64,000 nucleotides of DNA from Gigaspora rosea (GCA_003550325.1 QKWP01000238.1:242614-306613), one strand, 5' to 3'; positions 34,070-45,598 are shown, counted from the stretch's first letter. Program-made: numbers and translations. Notes: generated from the letters alone by a model not told the origin.

Positions 34070-35819
34070 TTATTCAAAGGTTATCTTTTTCCCCTGCGGG
34101 GGGACAATCGCCCCTCGGTTAGCAGCTGCATAACTATTTCCGCCACGTCCGCCACGTCCGCCACGCCCGCCGCGACCACCTCTGAAACCGCGCCCACCGT
34201 TACGATTATCAAAGCGAGAGCCTACGCAAATGTTTTATATATCTTAATAGAAGAAAACATAAAAGTAGAAAATTCAACTTTATAAAGTAACAAAATAACA
34301 TACTTTTGCCATTACTTTTGCCATTTGTCTGTCTGTCCGGAGAAAAATCAAGTCGAATAGAACGACCTTCAATTTCCGTACCGTTCAATTCCATAGCTTT
34401 CTTAGAACTACTAGCGTCTGCGAATTGAACATAGCCAAAACTTAAAATTCGATAAAAAATTAATATTTTTAATATTTTTAATATAGTACAGTATAATAAT
34501 ATAATAATAGCTTATTTTAAGTCTATTTACCCTCTATGACTCTCTGCACCGGGAGCGGTCGGAAGCCTGACTGAAATAATTTTCCCGTAACAATTGAAAA
34601 CATCCCGGATTTGTTTTTCCGTAGCATTAAAAGACAAATTACCAACAAAGAGGGTATCACTAACTTCACTCATGTTATTCATGTTACTCATGTTGTTTTG
34701 TCGACCATTTCCATTTTTTGGGCTAGCAATATCTACACGAATAGATCTACCATCAATTTCTTTTCCCGTGAACTTTAATGCATTCTGTGCTGCTTCAGGA
34801 TTGGCAAATTCTATATATCCAAACCTACAAGGATAAATATCTGAATAAATAAATTTTCAAAAACCCATCAATTATATTTAACAAATGATAAATATTTACC
34901 CTTTCGACATTCCAGTTGCTTTATCGTAAACTATGCGTACATCGACTATTTCTCCAGCATCTTTCATCTCATCATGCAGCCAATCAGCATCAACATTGTA
35001 TGAGAGGCGACCAATAAATACTGTATTGCTTGAAGACATGTCATTATCAACCTTGGGTTTTTTAGTTGGTGTAGAAATAGATGCATCTATCTTCCTTTTT
35101 GATGAATTTTGTTCCGAATCATTTGTCTCTTCCTCGTCACTATCGTCACTATCGTCACTATCGTCACTATCGTCACTATCGTCTTCAGATTCACTTGTAC
35201 TTGAGTCACTGCTGCTCAAATTTTGTCCATTGTTTTTGCCATTTTCTTCATGTTCCGATTTGGACTTTTTGATTGGAGTAGAATTCAATTCATCTATCTT
35301 CTTTTTTGATGAATTTTGCTCCGAATGATTGGTCTCTTCCTCGTCACTATCGTCACTATCGTCGCTATCATCTTCAGATTCACTTGTACTTGAGTCACTG
35401 CTGCTCAAATTTTGTCCATTATTTTTGCCATTTTCTTCATGTTCCGATTTGGACTTTTTGATTGGAGTAGAATTCAATCCATCCATCTTCTTTTTTGATG
35501 AATTTTGCTCCGAATGATTGGTCTCTTCCTCGTCACTATCGTCACTATCGTCGCTATTGTCACTATCGTCTTCAGATTCACTTGTACTTGAATCACTGCT
35601 GCTCAAATCTTGCCCATTATTTTTGCCATTTCTTTCATGTTCCGATTTGGACTTTTTGATGGGAGTAGAATTCAATCCATCCATCTTCCTTTTTGATAAT
35701 TTTGGCTTCAAATGTTTGGTCTCTTCCTCATCACTATAGTCTTCAGATTCACTTGTATTTGAATTACTATTGCTAAAATCTTGTCCATTATTTTTACTAG
35801 CTAATAATCGTTTAGCCAT
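34070..35819 (-). CDS. Nucleolin/Gar2/Nsr1-like nucleolar RNA-binding protein
   Basis: Four exons (34900-35819, 34531-34824, 34304-34440, 34070-34221) give 500 residues in frame. The N-terminal half holds about three and a half tandem repeats of ~62 residues. Each pairs a basic nuclear-signal-like part (STPIKKSKSEHE) with an acidic Ser/Asp/Glu tract (SSSDSSTSESEDDSDDSDDS). Two RRMs follow: RRM1 (NTVFIGRLSYNVD with GFGYIEFANPE) and RRM2 (DTLFVGNLSFNAT with GFGYVQFADAS). The C-terminus is an RGG domain (GGRGFRGGRGGRGGRGGRGG) ending GKKITFE, the same ending style as fungal Gar2/Nsr1. These proteins act in early pre-rRNA processing in the nucleolus. Introns 1 and 2 interrupt the same RNP1 position in both RRMs, a sign of ancient RRM duplication. 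Confidence 0.92.
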
Positions 35820-36205
35820 GGATATCCAATTTTAATAGATAAACAGTTAAAATCGATTAATCGATAGATAATCCATAAAATTATTCGGATTATGTATTGT
35901 TAATGCAAGGAGATCGGGATTTTACCAAATTAGGAAAACGCCTTCTGTGGATTATCCCTGCAGCATTTCGTAAATTTGATTGGCTGCACTACATTTTTTT
36001 TATATCCGTATTCGATGCGGGATGGGTATTTTATCTATTCATTCAATAATAAACGATATATGAATAGTTAATATAGAACGCCAATTTTAAGTGAACCCAT
36101 TTGATCCCTCGTAATAAGCCGTCCTAAAAAAAGTAAATGAGTTTTTAAAGTTAAGAGATACTTCCAGATTTTTGAGTAAAAAAACTTAATTTTGTTACTA
36201 AAAAT
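35820..36205. other. 5' region of the nucleolin-like gene
   Basis: Upstream sequence of the minus-strand gene starting at 35819. An ATTGGCTG word at 35980 reads as an inverted CCAAT on the plus strand. No other gene or element is evident. Confidence 0.35.
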
Positions 36206-36207
36206 TA

Positions 36208-37000
36208 TGTCAAATAACTTATATTTAGTGTCGACTCAACAAGAAGTAGTAGTCCGAAAATGTTTATTTGCAGGCTTAGTCAAAGCGTATGAAAAATTTG
36301 GATTAAGCTCTTGTGGAACAAACGAGCTGCAGAAATGGCGGCTAGTTTATCTTTAGATTCTTATTATCTTTATGCATCGCATGATATGCAAATTCTTTCA
36401 ACTAACCAATTTTATGAGTGCCTTGTAGGTTTTGCTCAAGAATGCGAAAGAACTTGACTTGATGTTAATGAGAATAACCCGGTTGCTCAAGTAAATCCAA
36501 TAATTGAACTTAATGAAACTAGACAGCTTTTGGAAATTGCACATTTAGAAAACCAGCAAAAGTTAGAATTAATAATGGATCTTAATAATCAAATTTCATG
36601 GATGCAGCAATATATAAAGGATCAAAAAAATAAAAGAGAAGAACTAAAAAGCCAATTGTAAAGAGCTTGTAATAATATGATTGATATTCAGAATTTATAT
36701 GATGAGTTTTTTATTAAGCAGGGAATTCAAGGTTTGCAACACAACAAAAGCATATTGATGCAATAGTCGAAATAGCAAAAGTTGAATGTATATCAATGTT
36801 AATGATTTATTATTACTAATTCAGGATAATTCTAGGTTTTTTGTAGAAAGTCTTATGACATATAGTTTATATGAATTGCTTAATAGACATAATCAAGTTG
36901 TCATTAATTTTATAGAGACTCTAATTAAAAACAATCAAGATAATAATACTATAGCCAAAAAAAGCTTTTAAAACTGCTGTATCTATTGATTTGATATATA
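36208..37000 (+). pseudogene. Decayed coding sequence, unrecognised, coiled-coil
   Basis: From an ATG at 36208 the frame reads MSNNLYLVSTQQEVVVRKCL, FAGLVKAYEKFGLSSCGTNE and then stops. Later frames give ETRQLLEIAHLENQQKLELI, MDLNNQISWMQQYIKDQKNK, a helical coiled-coil stretch, and NVNDLLLLIQDNSRFFVESL. At least four frame breaks occur, so this is a relic. The sequence is clearly protein-like but I do not recognise the family. It may once have continued into neighbouring exons. Confidence 0.4.
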
Positions 37001-37009
37001 GTGCATAAT

Positions 37010-37765
37010 ATAGTAAATATGTTTATTTTGCAATATTGGCTATCAAGTATTTAATACATGATCAAAAATGATTATTAATATTGATGATCATATTATAAGC
37101 TTAGGAAGTTATTTTTGATTTTAAAAAACAAGAAAAAAAGAAAAATTAAGCTTAAAAGTCAAGTTAAAATTTTATTAATTTTGTACAATTCAAAATATAA
37201 CTTAGTTAAAAACAAATATTTACTAATTTTAAAACAGAAATTATATGTAAAATTATGCTCTAAACAACTATACTTAGTATTATTTTGTATATAACCCAAA
37301 CCAAAGGTCTGTATAATTCTGCAATTTGATTGGTTTTATCTAGCAGACATGTTCTAGACATAGTAGGAAAAAGTTAAAATTTAGTTGAACATTGTTTGTA
37401 AACAATATCATATTGGAACATTATTGCATATCCTGTTTTAAACTGTTCATGTCTTTATAAAATTAGTAGAACAATATCTGTGTACAACACTACCACATAG
37501 TGGCTAATTATTTGTCAAATTATTGTATTTGACAATTTGCTTATTATTAGTATTATCTAGCAATTTATATTTATAGTAGTGGCAGAAAATTATATCACTT
37601 TTTTTTTTTAGAAATTATATGATAAATTTCAAATCGCATTACATCAATATAAAATAATATTGTTATATATAAATCTAAGTAATATTTTGAAATTTGAATC
37701 CCTTTAAAATAGCACGTGTGATCTCAAATTAATATCCATGTGTGCCTTTAAATTAAAGTGGCCTA
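37010..37765. other. AT-rich intergenic DNA, nothing supported
   Basis: No open frame with content, no element ends and no RNA gene could be supported here. Confidence 0.5.
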
Positions 37766-37769
37766 TTTA

Positions 37770-37932
37770 CAGTGTCCAGAGTACTGTGATGCATAATTCA
37801 GCTTATGCTAAAAATAATTTTTATTTGCTCTTATAAGAAACATGTAATTTAAATCATTTTTAAAATCAAATTACAATATAAAAAAATATTTTTAGAGTGA
37901 GCAGAATTATGTACTACAGTACCCTGAACACT
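37770..37932. repeat. MITE, ~163 bp, CAGTGTCC TIRs
   Basis: The left end CAGTGTCCAGAGTACTGTGA and the reverse complement of the right end (AGTGTTCAGGGTACTGTAGT) match for about 33 bp, continuing CATAATTC.GCT. The interior is AT-rich with inverted AAATTACA/TGTAATTT words. Confidence 0.65.
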
Positions 37933-38089
37933 CTATACCCATTAATTAGCATCTCTAAAAATCAGCCCTTATTTTTGAAATATCATACATAGCATACTCA
38001 AAATAATGTGAATGTGCAGGTCAATTATTTAATATGCAGATAATTATTTTGGGTCTATATAGTACTATTCAAATATCTTTTTTTATTTT

Positions 38090-38960
38090 TAGGAACACCT
38101 ATTCCATTTTGATACCACTTTTTGACATTTAATTGTCTATTAGAATTTTTGTTTCTAGCAGATTTCAAGTACTATTCAAGTGCTTTTTTTATATTTTTAG
38201 GAATGCCAATTCTATTTAAATAACAACTTCCAATATTCAATTGTCTATTAGAATTTTCATAGCTAACAGATTTCAAGAACATCTATTCCATTTTGGTAAC
38301 ACTTTCCAACATTTAATTGTCCATTAGAATTTTGTTTCTAGCAGATTTCAAGTACTATACAAGTGCTTTTTTCTCATTATTAGAAATGCTAATTCCATTT
38401 AAGTAACAACTTCTAATTTCAATTGTCCATCAGAATTTTCACAGCTAGCAGATTTCAAGTACCATTCAAATGCCTTTTTCTTGTCTTTAGAAATGCCTAT
38501 TCTATTTTGCTAGCAATTTCCAATACTATAACCTTCCATTAGAATTTCCACCTTTTGCTAATTTCAAGTACCATTCAAATGATTTTTTTCATTCTGAGGA
38601 GCATCTATCCCATTTTGGTAGTAATTTCCAACACTTAACTGTCCATTGGAATTTCCACCTTTGGCTGATTTCAAGTACCATTCGTGCGCCTTGTTTTCAT
38701 CTTTAGGAACGCCTATGCCGTTTTTATAACAATTTCCAGTATTGAATTGTTCGTTTGAAACATCGTCATTATGCTTTTCATTATTGTAAACCGAAGTTAA
38801 TTTACATTTCTGTCTTTTATTTGGACTTAAGCCTCTATCTATCAATTCATTGTAATGAATTTGACAAAGTTGGTCGTTTGAAAAAGTTTTTCTCTTAAAT
38901 TTGAAATAGCAGAGCTTCGCATAGCCTTAGACAAAGGTCTGGCTTTAATCTGCGAAACTT
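38090..38960 (-). pseudogene. Sel1-repeat protein relic
   Basis: The minus strand reads ARPLSKAMRSSAISNLREK, then in another frame QLCQIHYNELIDRGLSPNKR. Sel1 repeats follow: NTGNCYKNGIGVPKDENKAH, EWYLKSAKGGNSNGQLSVGN, YYQNGIDAPQNEK. Further leftwards (to about 38090) at least five more Sel1-like units (GNSNGQ.., YY.NGI.., FEWYLKSA) persist with stops and indels. Sel1 repeats form alpha-solenoid scaffolds, and in Rhizophagus they often follow kinase-like domains. No kinase part is left here. The cleanest frame covers only 38564-38845. Confidence 0.65.
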
Positions 38961-38964
38961 TTCT

Positions 38965-39450
38965 TTGAGGTCATTTGTGCCACATATTACACATGTACCT
39001 ATTTGTACGTGGTATACCCATTGAAAATGTCACTAGTAAAAGTTCTAAAGTTTCTAGGATTAGATGAGGATCAAGGGAGCTAAAGCCTTGTTGAACATAA
39101 ATGTAAAATATCAAACTACGATTTATTTTTTAAAAAAAAGCTGATATTTGTGCGAAACCCCAATATACTAGAATATGACAAGTAAATTAACCAATCAGTG
39201 TGAACTTCGCAATAATATAAAATTAGCCAATCAGAATTGATTACGTAATTCTAAAATTTTAAAAAAAAATAATTGGGTTTTTTGCTGTCCCGACTATATA
39301 TAATTACCAATTGAGAATGATAGCAGTGTACACTGACTTTAACGTACTTGTAAAAAAACAAAGTTTAAATTATAATCTGTGTTTATGTAAAAACGTGATA
39401 AATGCTCGGTTAATGTTTAAAAGTTACAGGAACTTCAAAAAAAAACGTAT
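38965..39450. other. Intergenic DNA with one stranded MITE end
   Basis: TTTTTTGCTGTCCCGACTATA at about 39276-39296 resembles the right end of the CAGTAC-family MITEs at 10.7 and 11.6 kb, but I could not find its left partner. Otherwise there is nothing to report. Confidence 0.35.
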
Positions 39451-39452
39451 CA

Positions 39453-41234
39453 TTATAATTCTAGAGGGCTGGGTAATGGTTGTCCTCGAACACCAGATAA
39501 AACATTTTCAACAGCGAGATTTCCCATCGTTGTTCTTGTTTCCAATGTTGCACTACCAAGATGAGGAATAACAGTTACGTTTGAAAATTTCAACAGAGGA
39601 TGATCAGGATCTAATGGCTCTGGTGTTGTCACATCTAGTCCTACAGAACCTAATAGACCTTCTGACAACGCACGTACAAGGTCATCTTGTTGTATGATTG
39701 GACCACGTGCAGTATTCACAAGAATCTAAACAAAAACAAATATAAAATACTTATATCATAAGGAAATAATTAGGAAAGTGCCAGAAATTACATAATTTCC
39801 AAAAGAGAATCGAACTAGGTTTGACTGTTTAATTAACCGTCTTAACTGTTCAATTCAGCGGGAAATGAATTTCACAAATTTCACCATTTTTAACACCAAT
39901 TTCACTAATAGTGGTAAAGCTATTTCATCACTCTAATTTTTATCTCACCAGCATCTTTAAGATAACTTTGGCTCATAATCTATATAATTCAGCTCAGGAT
40001 ATATAACAATTCTTATGCAGTTGAACGGTTCCAGTCCTTAATTGAACATTAAATTCGTAATTTCTGGCACTCCTCACCTTTCCAATCAATATTTTACATA
40101 CCACATTTTTTTTCATAACTTTGAAAACATCATAATCGAACATCTCTCTAGTTTGATTGTTCAAAGAACAGCATATACAAATAACATCAGCCTCTCTGAT
40201 TAGCATGTCAAATTTGACTCTAGTTGCACCAAGCTCTGTGGCTGCTTGTTTATCGGAATTTGCAGTATAGATAATTTTTCCATTTGCACCTAAAAAAGGC
40301 TTAAGTCGATGCGCAGTAGCCGCTCCAATTCGACCAAGACCAACAATTCCAACTGTCTTATTAGTCAATTGTGTACCTGTCGACTTATTTCAGTTAAAGA
40401 AAATATGGAACTTTAAATTATTAAATTATAAAATAGATGACAAAATACCTAACATCCACAATGGACCCCACTTGTTCCATTCACCATTTTCAACTGCACA
40501 AATTCCCTTAATTATTATTTAGAAAGCCCATGTTATATTTATAGCAGTATAGGTGAATTAAATAGATCAAAAACAAATACCTCACGCATTCTACGTGACG
40601 CTGCAAGTACCAATAACGCAGTCAATTCTTTATATTATTTTATATAGAATAAAAAGGTGAATAATTAAAAAAAAAGTGTAAAGATCCATTTCCAGTCAAA
40701 ACTTTATACCTGCAGTCGCATCTGTAAGCACATTAGGAGTATATCCGAAAAGTATTTTACGCTTACGAAGTTCATTCAAATCAACGTGATCATATCCCAC
40801 TGTTTTATGATATAATGTTAGTTATGAAATATCATTAGCGTATATCCAATTAAATGTCTAAAATTTAACCTGAAAATGTTGATACAACTTTCAAATTTGG
40901 GCCAGCAACGTCTAACACCTCTGAATCAATCTTTTCAGTTAGCATGCAAAGGATTCCACTGACGCCTTGAGGAACAATAAAGGAGAATTATAATGATTGT
41001 TTTAAATGTCGGTTAAAGTTTAGTAGAAAAGTAACCTGGTACTAATTTCAATAGCTGATCTCGAGGTATGGCACCATCCTTCCAATGAATAAGCTCGATG
41101 TCCTGAGCATTTTCAATAAGTTTCTGTGTTTCCGGTGGCATTGTTCGTGTTAATAGAATTTTTGGGAGCACCATTGTTGAAACACGACGAAATATCCTAA
41201 GATTCACGATTTGATTCTTGAAGAAGTTTAACAT
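39453..41234 (-). CDS. GRHPR: Glyoxylate/hydroxypyruvate reductase (D-2-hydroxyacid dehydrogenase)
   Basis: Seven exons (41036-41234, 40870-40965, 40710-40799, 40581-40627, 40449-40506, 40102-40376, 39453-39725) give 345 residues in frame, against ~328 in human GRHPR. The NAD(P)-binding motif is VGIVGLGRIGAATAHRL. Catalytic residues fit the family: Arg in VNTARG, Glu in DVTTPEPLDP and His in PHLGSATLETR. GPLWMLGTQLTNKTVG precedes the Rossmann core. It would reduce glyoxylate to glycolate or hydroxypyruvate to D-glycerate. The first 20 residues (MLNFFKNQIVNLRIFRRVST) form a basic amphipathic presequence, and a second Met (MVLPKILLTR) lies just after it, so dual mitochondrial/cytosolic products from one gene are plausible. 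The last intron (376 bp) contains a MITE. Confidence 0.9.
39771..40075. repeat. MITE inside the last intron of the reductase gene
   Basis: The ends AGGAAAGTGCCAGAAATTAC and, inverted, AGGAGTGCCAGAAATTACGA share the AGTGCCAGAAATTAC core. Inner words (TTTAATTAACCGTC, GAACGGTTCCAG) are loosely mirrored. The other introns of this gene are about 70-100 bp, so the element explains why this one is 376 bp. Confidence 0.65.
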
Positions 41235-41384
41235 GAGGTTAACTCATGTTTTTTAAGATAATCTAAACCCGGTCTGATACTTGAGTTAGAGGTAAAAAGT
41301 AAGAAACCTGGGTCTATAACATGATTTGTACTACTATAAATACAAGCATGATTTATCAGATAATCACAAAATTTGCAAATTACG

Positions 41385-41550
41385 TGACATGTGACCAATC
41401 AAATTATAGAAATTTGATGATCTTCGACGAAAAACCTGAAAAATACAAAAAACGGTAGTCTAAACCTACCTTGGTGGATTAATTAAAAATGTCGGGAAGG
41501 CAATTTTGCTTATATATAATACCTAAAACCTAAAACCTACCTAACTTTAA
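41385..41550 (-). promoter_or_regulatory. Promoter-like cassette, copy 2, upstream of the reductase gene
   Basis: On the minus strand it reads GGTTTTAGGTATTATATATA, AGCAAAATTGCCTTCCCGAC, then TATTTTTCAGGTTTTTCG and ATCATCAAATTTCTATAATT, TTGATTGGT. The core 41485-41518 is a perfect 34-base match to copy 1. It lies about 250-285 bp upstream of the reductase ATG at 41234, in sense orientation, the same geometry as copy 1 has to the BTB-TLDc gene. Confidence 0.55.
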
Positions 41551-41577
41551 TCCATTATGACCGCTTTAGACGTCCCC

Positions 41578-41740
41578 AGAATTTGGTAATATTAATGAAA
41601 ATGAATTGGGTGTACATTGGAACAATCTAGCAACTCGTTTACCTATTCTTTCTCAATTATATTTGGTTTTGCCTATATCAAGCTGTGTTGTTGATCCTTA
41701 TTTAGTGCCCTTTTAGATAATGACTGTCAAAATTTATCTA
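41578..41740 (+). pseudogene. Possible hAT transposase C-terminal relic
   Basis: One plus frame reads NINENELGVHWNNLATRLPI, LSQLYLVLPISSCVVDPYL. This loosely resembles the C-terminal dimerisation region of hAT transposases (W...... P.LS.LA...L.I..SS). It is short and interrupted. An unrelated relic cannot be excluded. Confidence 0.25.
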
Positions 41741-41939
41741 AAGAACCACTCAAACAATTATCTACGTTGTATTTCAACCGATATTGAGAAATCTTAATAT
41801 TTTTTTATATTTTGCATAATAATTTTTTTTTTACAGTATAAAAAATATTTTTACCTATCATCGCCAAAATTTACCTTATCCTGCCACAAAATTTATGTTA
41901 TTCCGCCACAAGAAATCATCGTCCCTGATCTAAAGCCAG

Positions 41940-42130
41940 GTGTGTACACGTGACAAAAATCCAATCAAATCGTAAAATTTGATCACAAAAAACAAAAGAA
42001 AAAAAGTGAAAAACGCCAAAAAAAAGGTAACGAGTGTCTAGGAACATTAAAATGTCGGGAAGACAATTTTACCATTAAAATGTATCCCAATCATAACCCT
42101 AACCAACCCTTACCCTAATTTTAATTAAAT
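41940..42130 (-). promoter_or_regulatory. Promoter-like cassette, copy 3 (diverged)
   Basis: On the minus strand: TTAGGGTAAGGGTTGGTTAG and GGTTATG precede GGTAAAATTGTCTTCCCGAC (core 42049-42072). A T-rich run follows, then GATCAAATTTTACGATTTGA, TTGGATTTTTGTCACGTG. The order of parts is the same as copies 1 and 2. No gene start lies at the expected distance downstream, only the relic at 41578-41740. Confidence 0.45.
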
Positions 42131-42157
42131 AATCAAAAAACATATAAAACGCACTTG

Positions 42158-42428
42158 TAGGGAGTGTGGCACAGTAGTCACGGGCATGCCACCATGGCAT
42201 GCCAAGGGAAAAAAAATATGCCACTTATATAATCAATACATACATACGTCTATTGTCAGGAAATTTAACATAAAATATGAACAAGATTGTTGGGAAATTT
42301 CGGGATTTGTGAACTATTTGGGATTTCGGATGAGTTGATATGATGGTATGCCAGGGTGGCATCCTGGCATGAAAATTGTTAAGTGGCATGCCCTAGCATG
42401 CCAAATTTTTTTGCCATCACAATCCCTA
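42158..42428. repeat. hAT-type MITE, 271 bp, perfect 8-bp TSD
   Basis: CGCACTTG flanks both sides (42150-42157 and 42429-42436). The ends TAGGGAGTGTGGCA and, inverted, TAGGGATTGTGATGGCA fit the hAT T/CAGGG pattern. The interior is rich in GGCATGCC palindromes. Confidence 0.85.
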
Positions 42429-42753
42429 CGCACTTGGCTTTATCCATATGATTTTTAGAAAAACTATTGACCAAACAAATAACACGATTTTTATGTAACA
42501 GTAAAAAGCCGAATCTTTATATGGTTATTCAGCCCTTAACGATTTTCTGGGCCCCTAAATAATGAATTTTTATTGGTTAGATCATATGAAACCTGACAGA
42601 TTAGATGTTAAAATTTGAAAAATTTTGGATACAAATTTTTACAAGTCCCTGATAACATCTCCAGAAATCAAAGTGAGTGTTTGCAAATTTCGGACAAATT
42701 TCGGCATGAGTTACATTTTTCAATTAGATAAATAAAGGTCGATAAAATAAAGA

Positions 42754-42872
42754 CTCGTACATCAATCTCACCTTCAACATTTAAAAAGGCTCGTACATCA
42801 ATCTCACCTTCAACATTTAAAAAGGCTCGTACATCAATCTCACCTTCAACATTTAAAAAGGCTCGTACATCA
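42754..42872 (+). repeat. Minisatellite, 36-bp unit, 3.4 near-identical copies
   Basis: Units start at 42754, 42790, 42826 and 42862 (partial). Each reads CTCGTACATCAATCTCACCT then TCAACATTTAAAAAGG. The copies are exact, so the expansion is recent. Confidence 0.95.
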
Positions 42873-42929
42873 CGAGATTACCCGATATAATTAACAGATC
42901 ATTCCAAACAAGACCCCTGGGGTTAAGCT

Positions 42930-43514
42930 CAGTGTTGTACACGGCAATTTTGCAGGGACACGGACAGTCCCGGACAATGTTCCATGTCCCATGTCCGCAA
43001 TGATGTCCCAGGTATTGTACACGGATCTTGTCCCACTGATTTTTAACTTTGTCCCTACTATGTCCAGGACATGTCCGTTAGGTAGGCATGTTCCAAATAC
43101 CCAGATATTCGATCCTAAACCCTAATGTTTTTAAAAATCAACTTAATGTCTTTTGCAGATTTAATTGACTGATTTTAGGCCCATTAACTGTTCATTTCAT
43201 TTTATTTACATGGTAATAAAATCACTCTTCAGGACTATTATGTAAATCATAGTCCCAAAACGTTATTTCGTTGGCAGATCATTATTCTGAAAGATTTCTG
43301 AAGTGAATATGTTTAAAATTTAATAAGCAACCAAATTGTAATTAAGAATTGAAGTCATTTAACTGTATAAAATGTCTCATAGCTTAGGCCGAATAATGTT
43401 GACAGTAAGATTTTAACCAATTATAATTTATAATATCTGGGACATGAAAATTTTGGCAGACATGTCCGCGGACGTCCCGTCCCAGACAGTCCACTGTCCG
43501 TGTCCCTAACACTA
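42930..43514. repeat. hAT-type MITE, 585 bp, 8-bp TSD with one mismatch
   Basis: The flanks are GTTAAGCT (42922-42929) and GTTAAACT (43515-43522). The ends start CAGTGTTG and, inverted, TAGTGTTA, and both share GGGACACGGACAGT slightly further in. The sub-terminal regions are full of short GTCCCRGGACA words, the sort of multiple motif that hAT transposases bind. Confidence 0.8.
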
Positions 43515-43698
43515 GTTAAACTTATTCGAAAGGTCATTTAGAGTTAAAGTTGTTCTGAGGTTAAAGATTAAGCAAGTATTACAAGTAAAATTGTTCCCAA
43601 CATTTTCGTTTCTTGTGGTTTATATAGATATCAAAACACAACTTATGCAATTAACTAATAACTTTTGCGTTACACCTGCTCCATGCAAAGACGGGAAA

Positions 43699-44141
43699 CA
43701 GGGCCAGTGATTTTATGTGTTTCACATAATACCACAGAATTCACATAAATACGCCTATATCACATAATTTGGTGTTTATCACCGCAGAATAGCAAATTTA
43801 TAAGAATTGTCACATAATTTGCCAATTTATTGGCAAGTCGATATATAAAATCTAACAGATCCGGTATCTCCCGACGTAGAATTTTAATGAACTCAAATTA
43901 CGAGCAAGGTCATGAAAATTTTTTCGAAACAAAGTCCAGAAAGTTCCGACAAATTTTAGTTTATGTATAACACAGAATTACACATAATTTCGTAAGCATG
44001 CCACAGAATCGCAAATAATTTGGCCAAATATACCGCAGAATCGCACATAATTTGGCAAATATGGTTCACATCACATCACATAATTTAAATTCTGTCACCA
44101 CATAATTTTGATTTTGTCACCGCAGAAAATCACTGGCCCTG
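43699..44141. repeat. hAT-type MITE, 443 bp, perfect 8-bp TSD
   Basis: ACGGGAAA flanks both sides (43691-43698 and 44142-44149). The ends are perfect inverted repeats for 17 bases (CAGGGCCAGTGATTTTM) and continue TG.G. The interior repeats CACATAATTT/CCACAGAAT-type words about ten times in both orientations. Confidence 0.9.
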
Positions 44142-44149
44142 ACGGGAAA

Positions 44150-44950
44150 TAATACGCGATATTTTTGATGCAGTGTAACGATTGGTGTAAATTAGAATTT
44201 TCACATGACCCATCCGATTTCGCGTCAAAAACTTTTTATTCATCCTTTGGGGTTAAATAATGTTTAGACGTTTATTGTTCTGCCAAACAATGCACTCTAC
44301 CCAAATTTTCAGGCAACCTGCCTGGTTATTTATTTGTTGTTGTGATGTTGTTGCAGACCAGTAGTGTCCAAAAAACACGCGCTGTGAGGTCTAAACAATA
44401 ACTAGATAATGTCTAGGAGTTTATTGTTACTCAGTTTGGGAACATTAAAATCGCCTTCGTTGTTTGGGTATTGTTATGCAGACTAGACTGATAACTTTGT
44501 ATAAGTTAGTAGCATTTCTACTTTTTTTTTGTTTTGCATCAGAAAAATTTGAAACCTGATTATAATCGATTGCAAGCATTTAATCAATTATAATTTTAAA
44601 CAGTGAAGATATAATAATCGATTATAATCAAGTAATTTTATACATATCGATTATAATTGATAAAAATCTCTATCGCATTTAATCGATGGGGATGATAGTA
44701 ATCGATTAAAATCTGATGATTTTAATCGATTACAATCAAGTTTCAAAATTTCCTGATGAGTGAAAGTGATGTTAATCAACTGCTGAAATTATCGAGACAT
44801 TTCTAGTTTCTATTGCGTTAATTATTCCATGAATTAAAACCATGCAACCGCTACAACGGTCTAAATTGTCTACAAGTGCAAAAAACATATTTTTGTTCGT
44901 AGCGTCAACATTAGTTTCTTATATATACATATTCGTAAAATCTTTTCGAC
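44150..44950. other. Intergenic DNA with short ATCGATTATAAT-type repeats
   Basis: Between 44560 and 44755 the word AATCGATTATAATC, or its complement, recurs about eight times as a degenerate inverted array, compatible with a small hairpin element. No coding sequence is seen. Confidence 0.45.
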
Positions 44951-44962
44951 ATCTGTTTCTCC

Positions 44963-45598
44963 TAGGGATGTGGTCTTGGTCCTAAAATTTGTAAGTCCTA
45001 CCACACAGACCTTCGGGCCAGGTCCTCACATAATAAGTTCCAGAGCTTAAGTCCGAACAAGGATAATTAAAGATTAAGTCCTTGGACTCAGTCATCGATG
45101 CCTTTTAGCCAATTCACTTTGTTTTATATTGTGAAATACTGATTGGTTAAAAAGCATGTAATCATATGACATATACTAAATATATATACTATTATTCTAA
45201 AGAAAATTTTACAACATAGCATTATAACTTGCATTAGTCTTATCAACACAGCATGATATAGCAAAATTAGGCGATGTATGATCTTTTGGAGATTTGGATT
45301 TAGAATTTAGCATTTACTAATATTACCAATCTAAAAAAGTTCATTCTTGCAATGAAATATCATTGAAATAACAAATTCGTGCAACTGATGTTAAGCGAAA
45401 CATGTCTAAGCATTATAATCTACAGTATATAGATATAACATGCTTATCAATAGCATAGATTGGGTTGTACATTTTACTGTTTTAATTATAATTTTATATT
45501 AGGACCTATTGCGGACCTATGGTCTAGGTTCTAAATTGGGACCCAGTCTTTAAAAACCAGGTCCTAAAGTCCCAGACTTAAGGACTTTGCCATCCTTA
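44963..45598. repeat. hAT-type MITE, 636 bp, 8-bp TSD with one mismatch
   Basis: The flanks are GTTTCTCC (44955-44962) and ATTTCTCC (45599-45606). The ends TAGGGATGTGG and, inverted, TAAGGATGGCA are followed by TAAGTCC/AGGTCCT words repeated in both orientations (GGTCCTAAA, AGGACCT, GGGACCC). Confidence 0.75.

Noticed and set aside
34933-35739. Plus-strand frames rich in Ser/Leu opposite the nucleolin-like gene
   Set aside because: They are antisense readings of the acidic Ser/Asp repeats; the minus frame has domains and splice sites.
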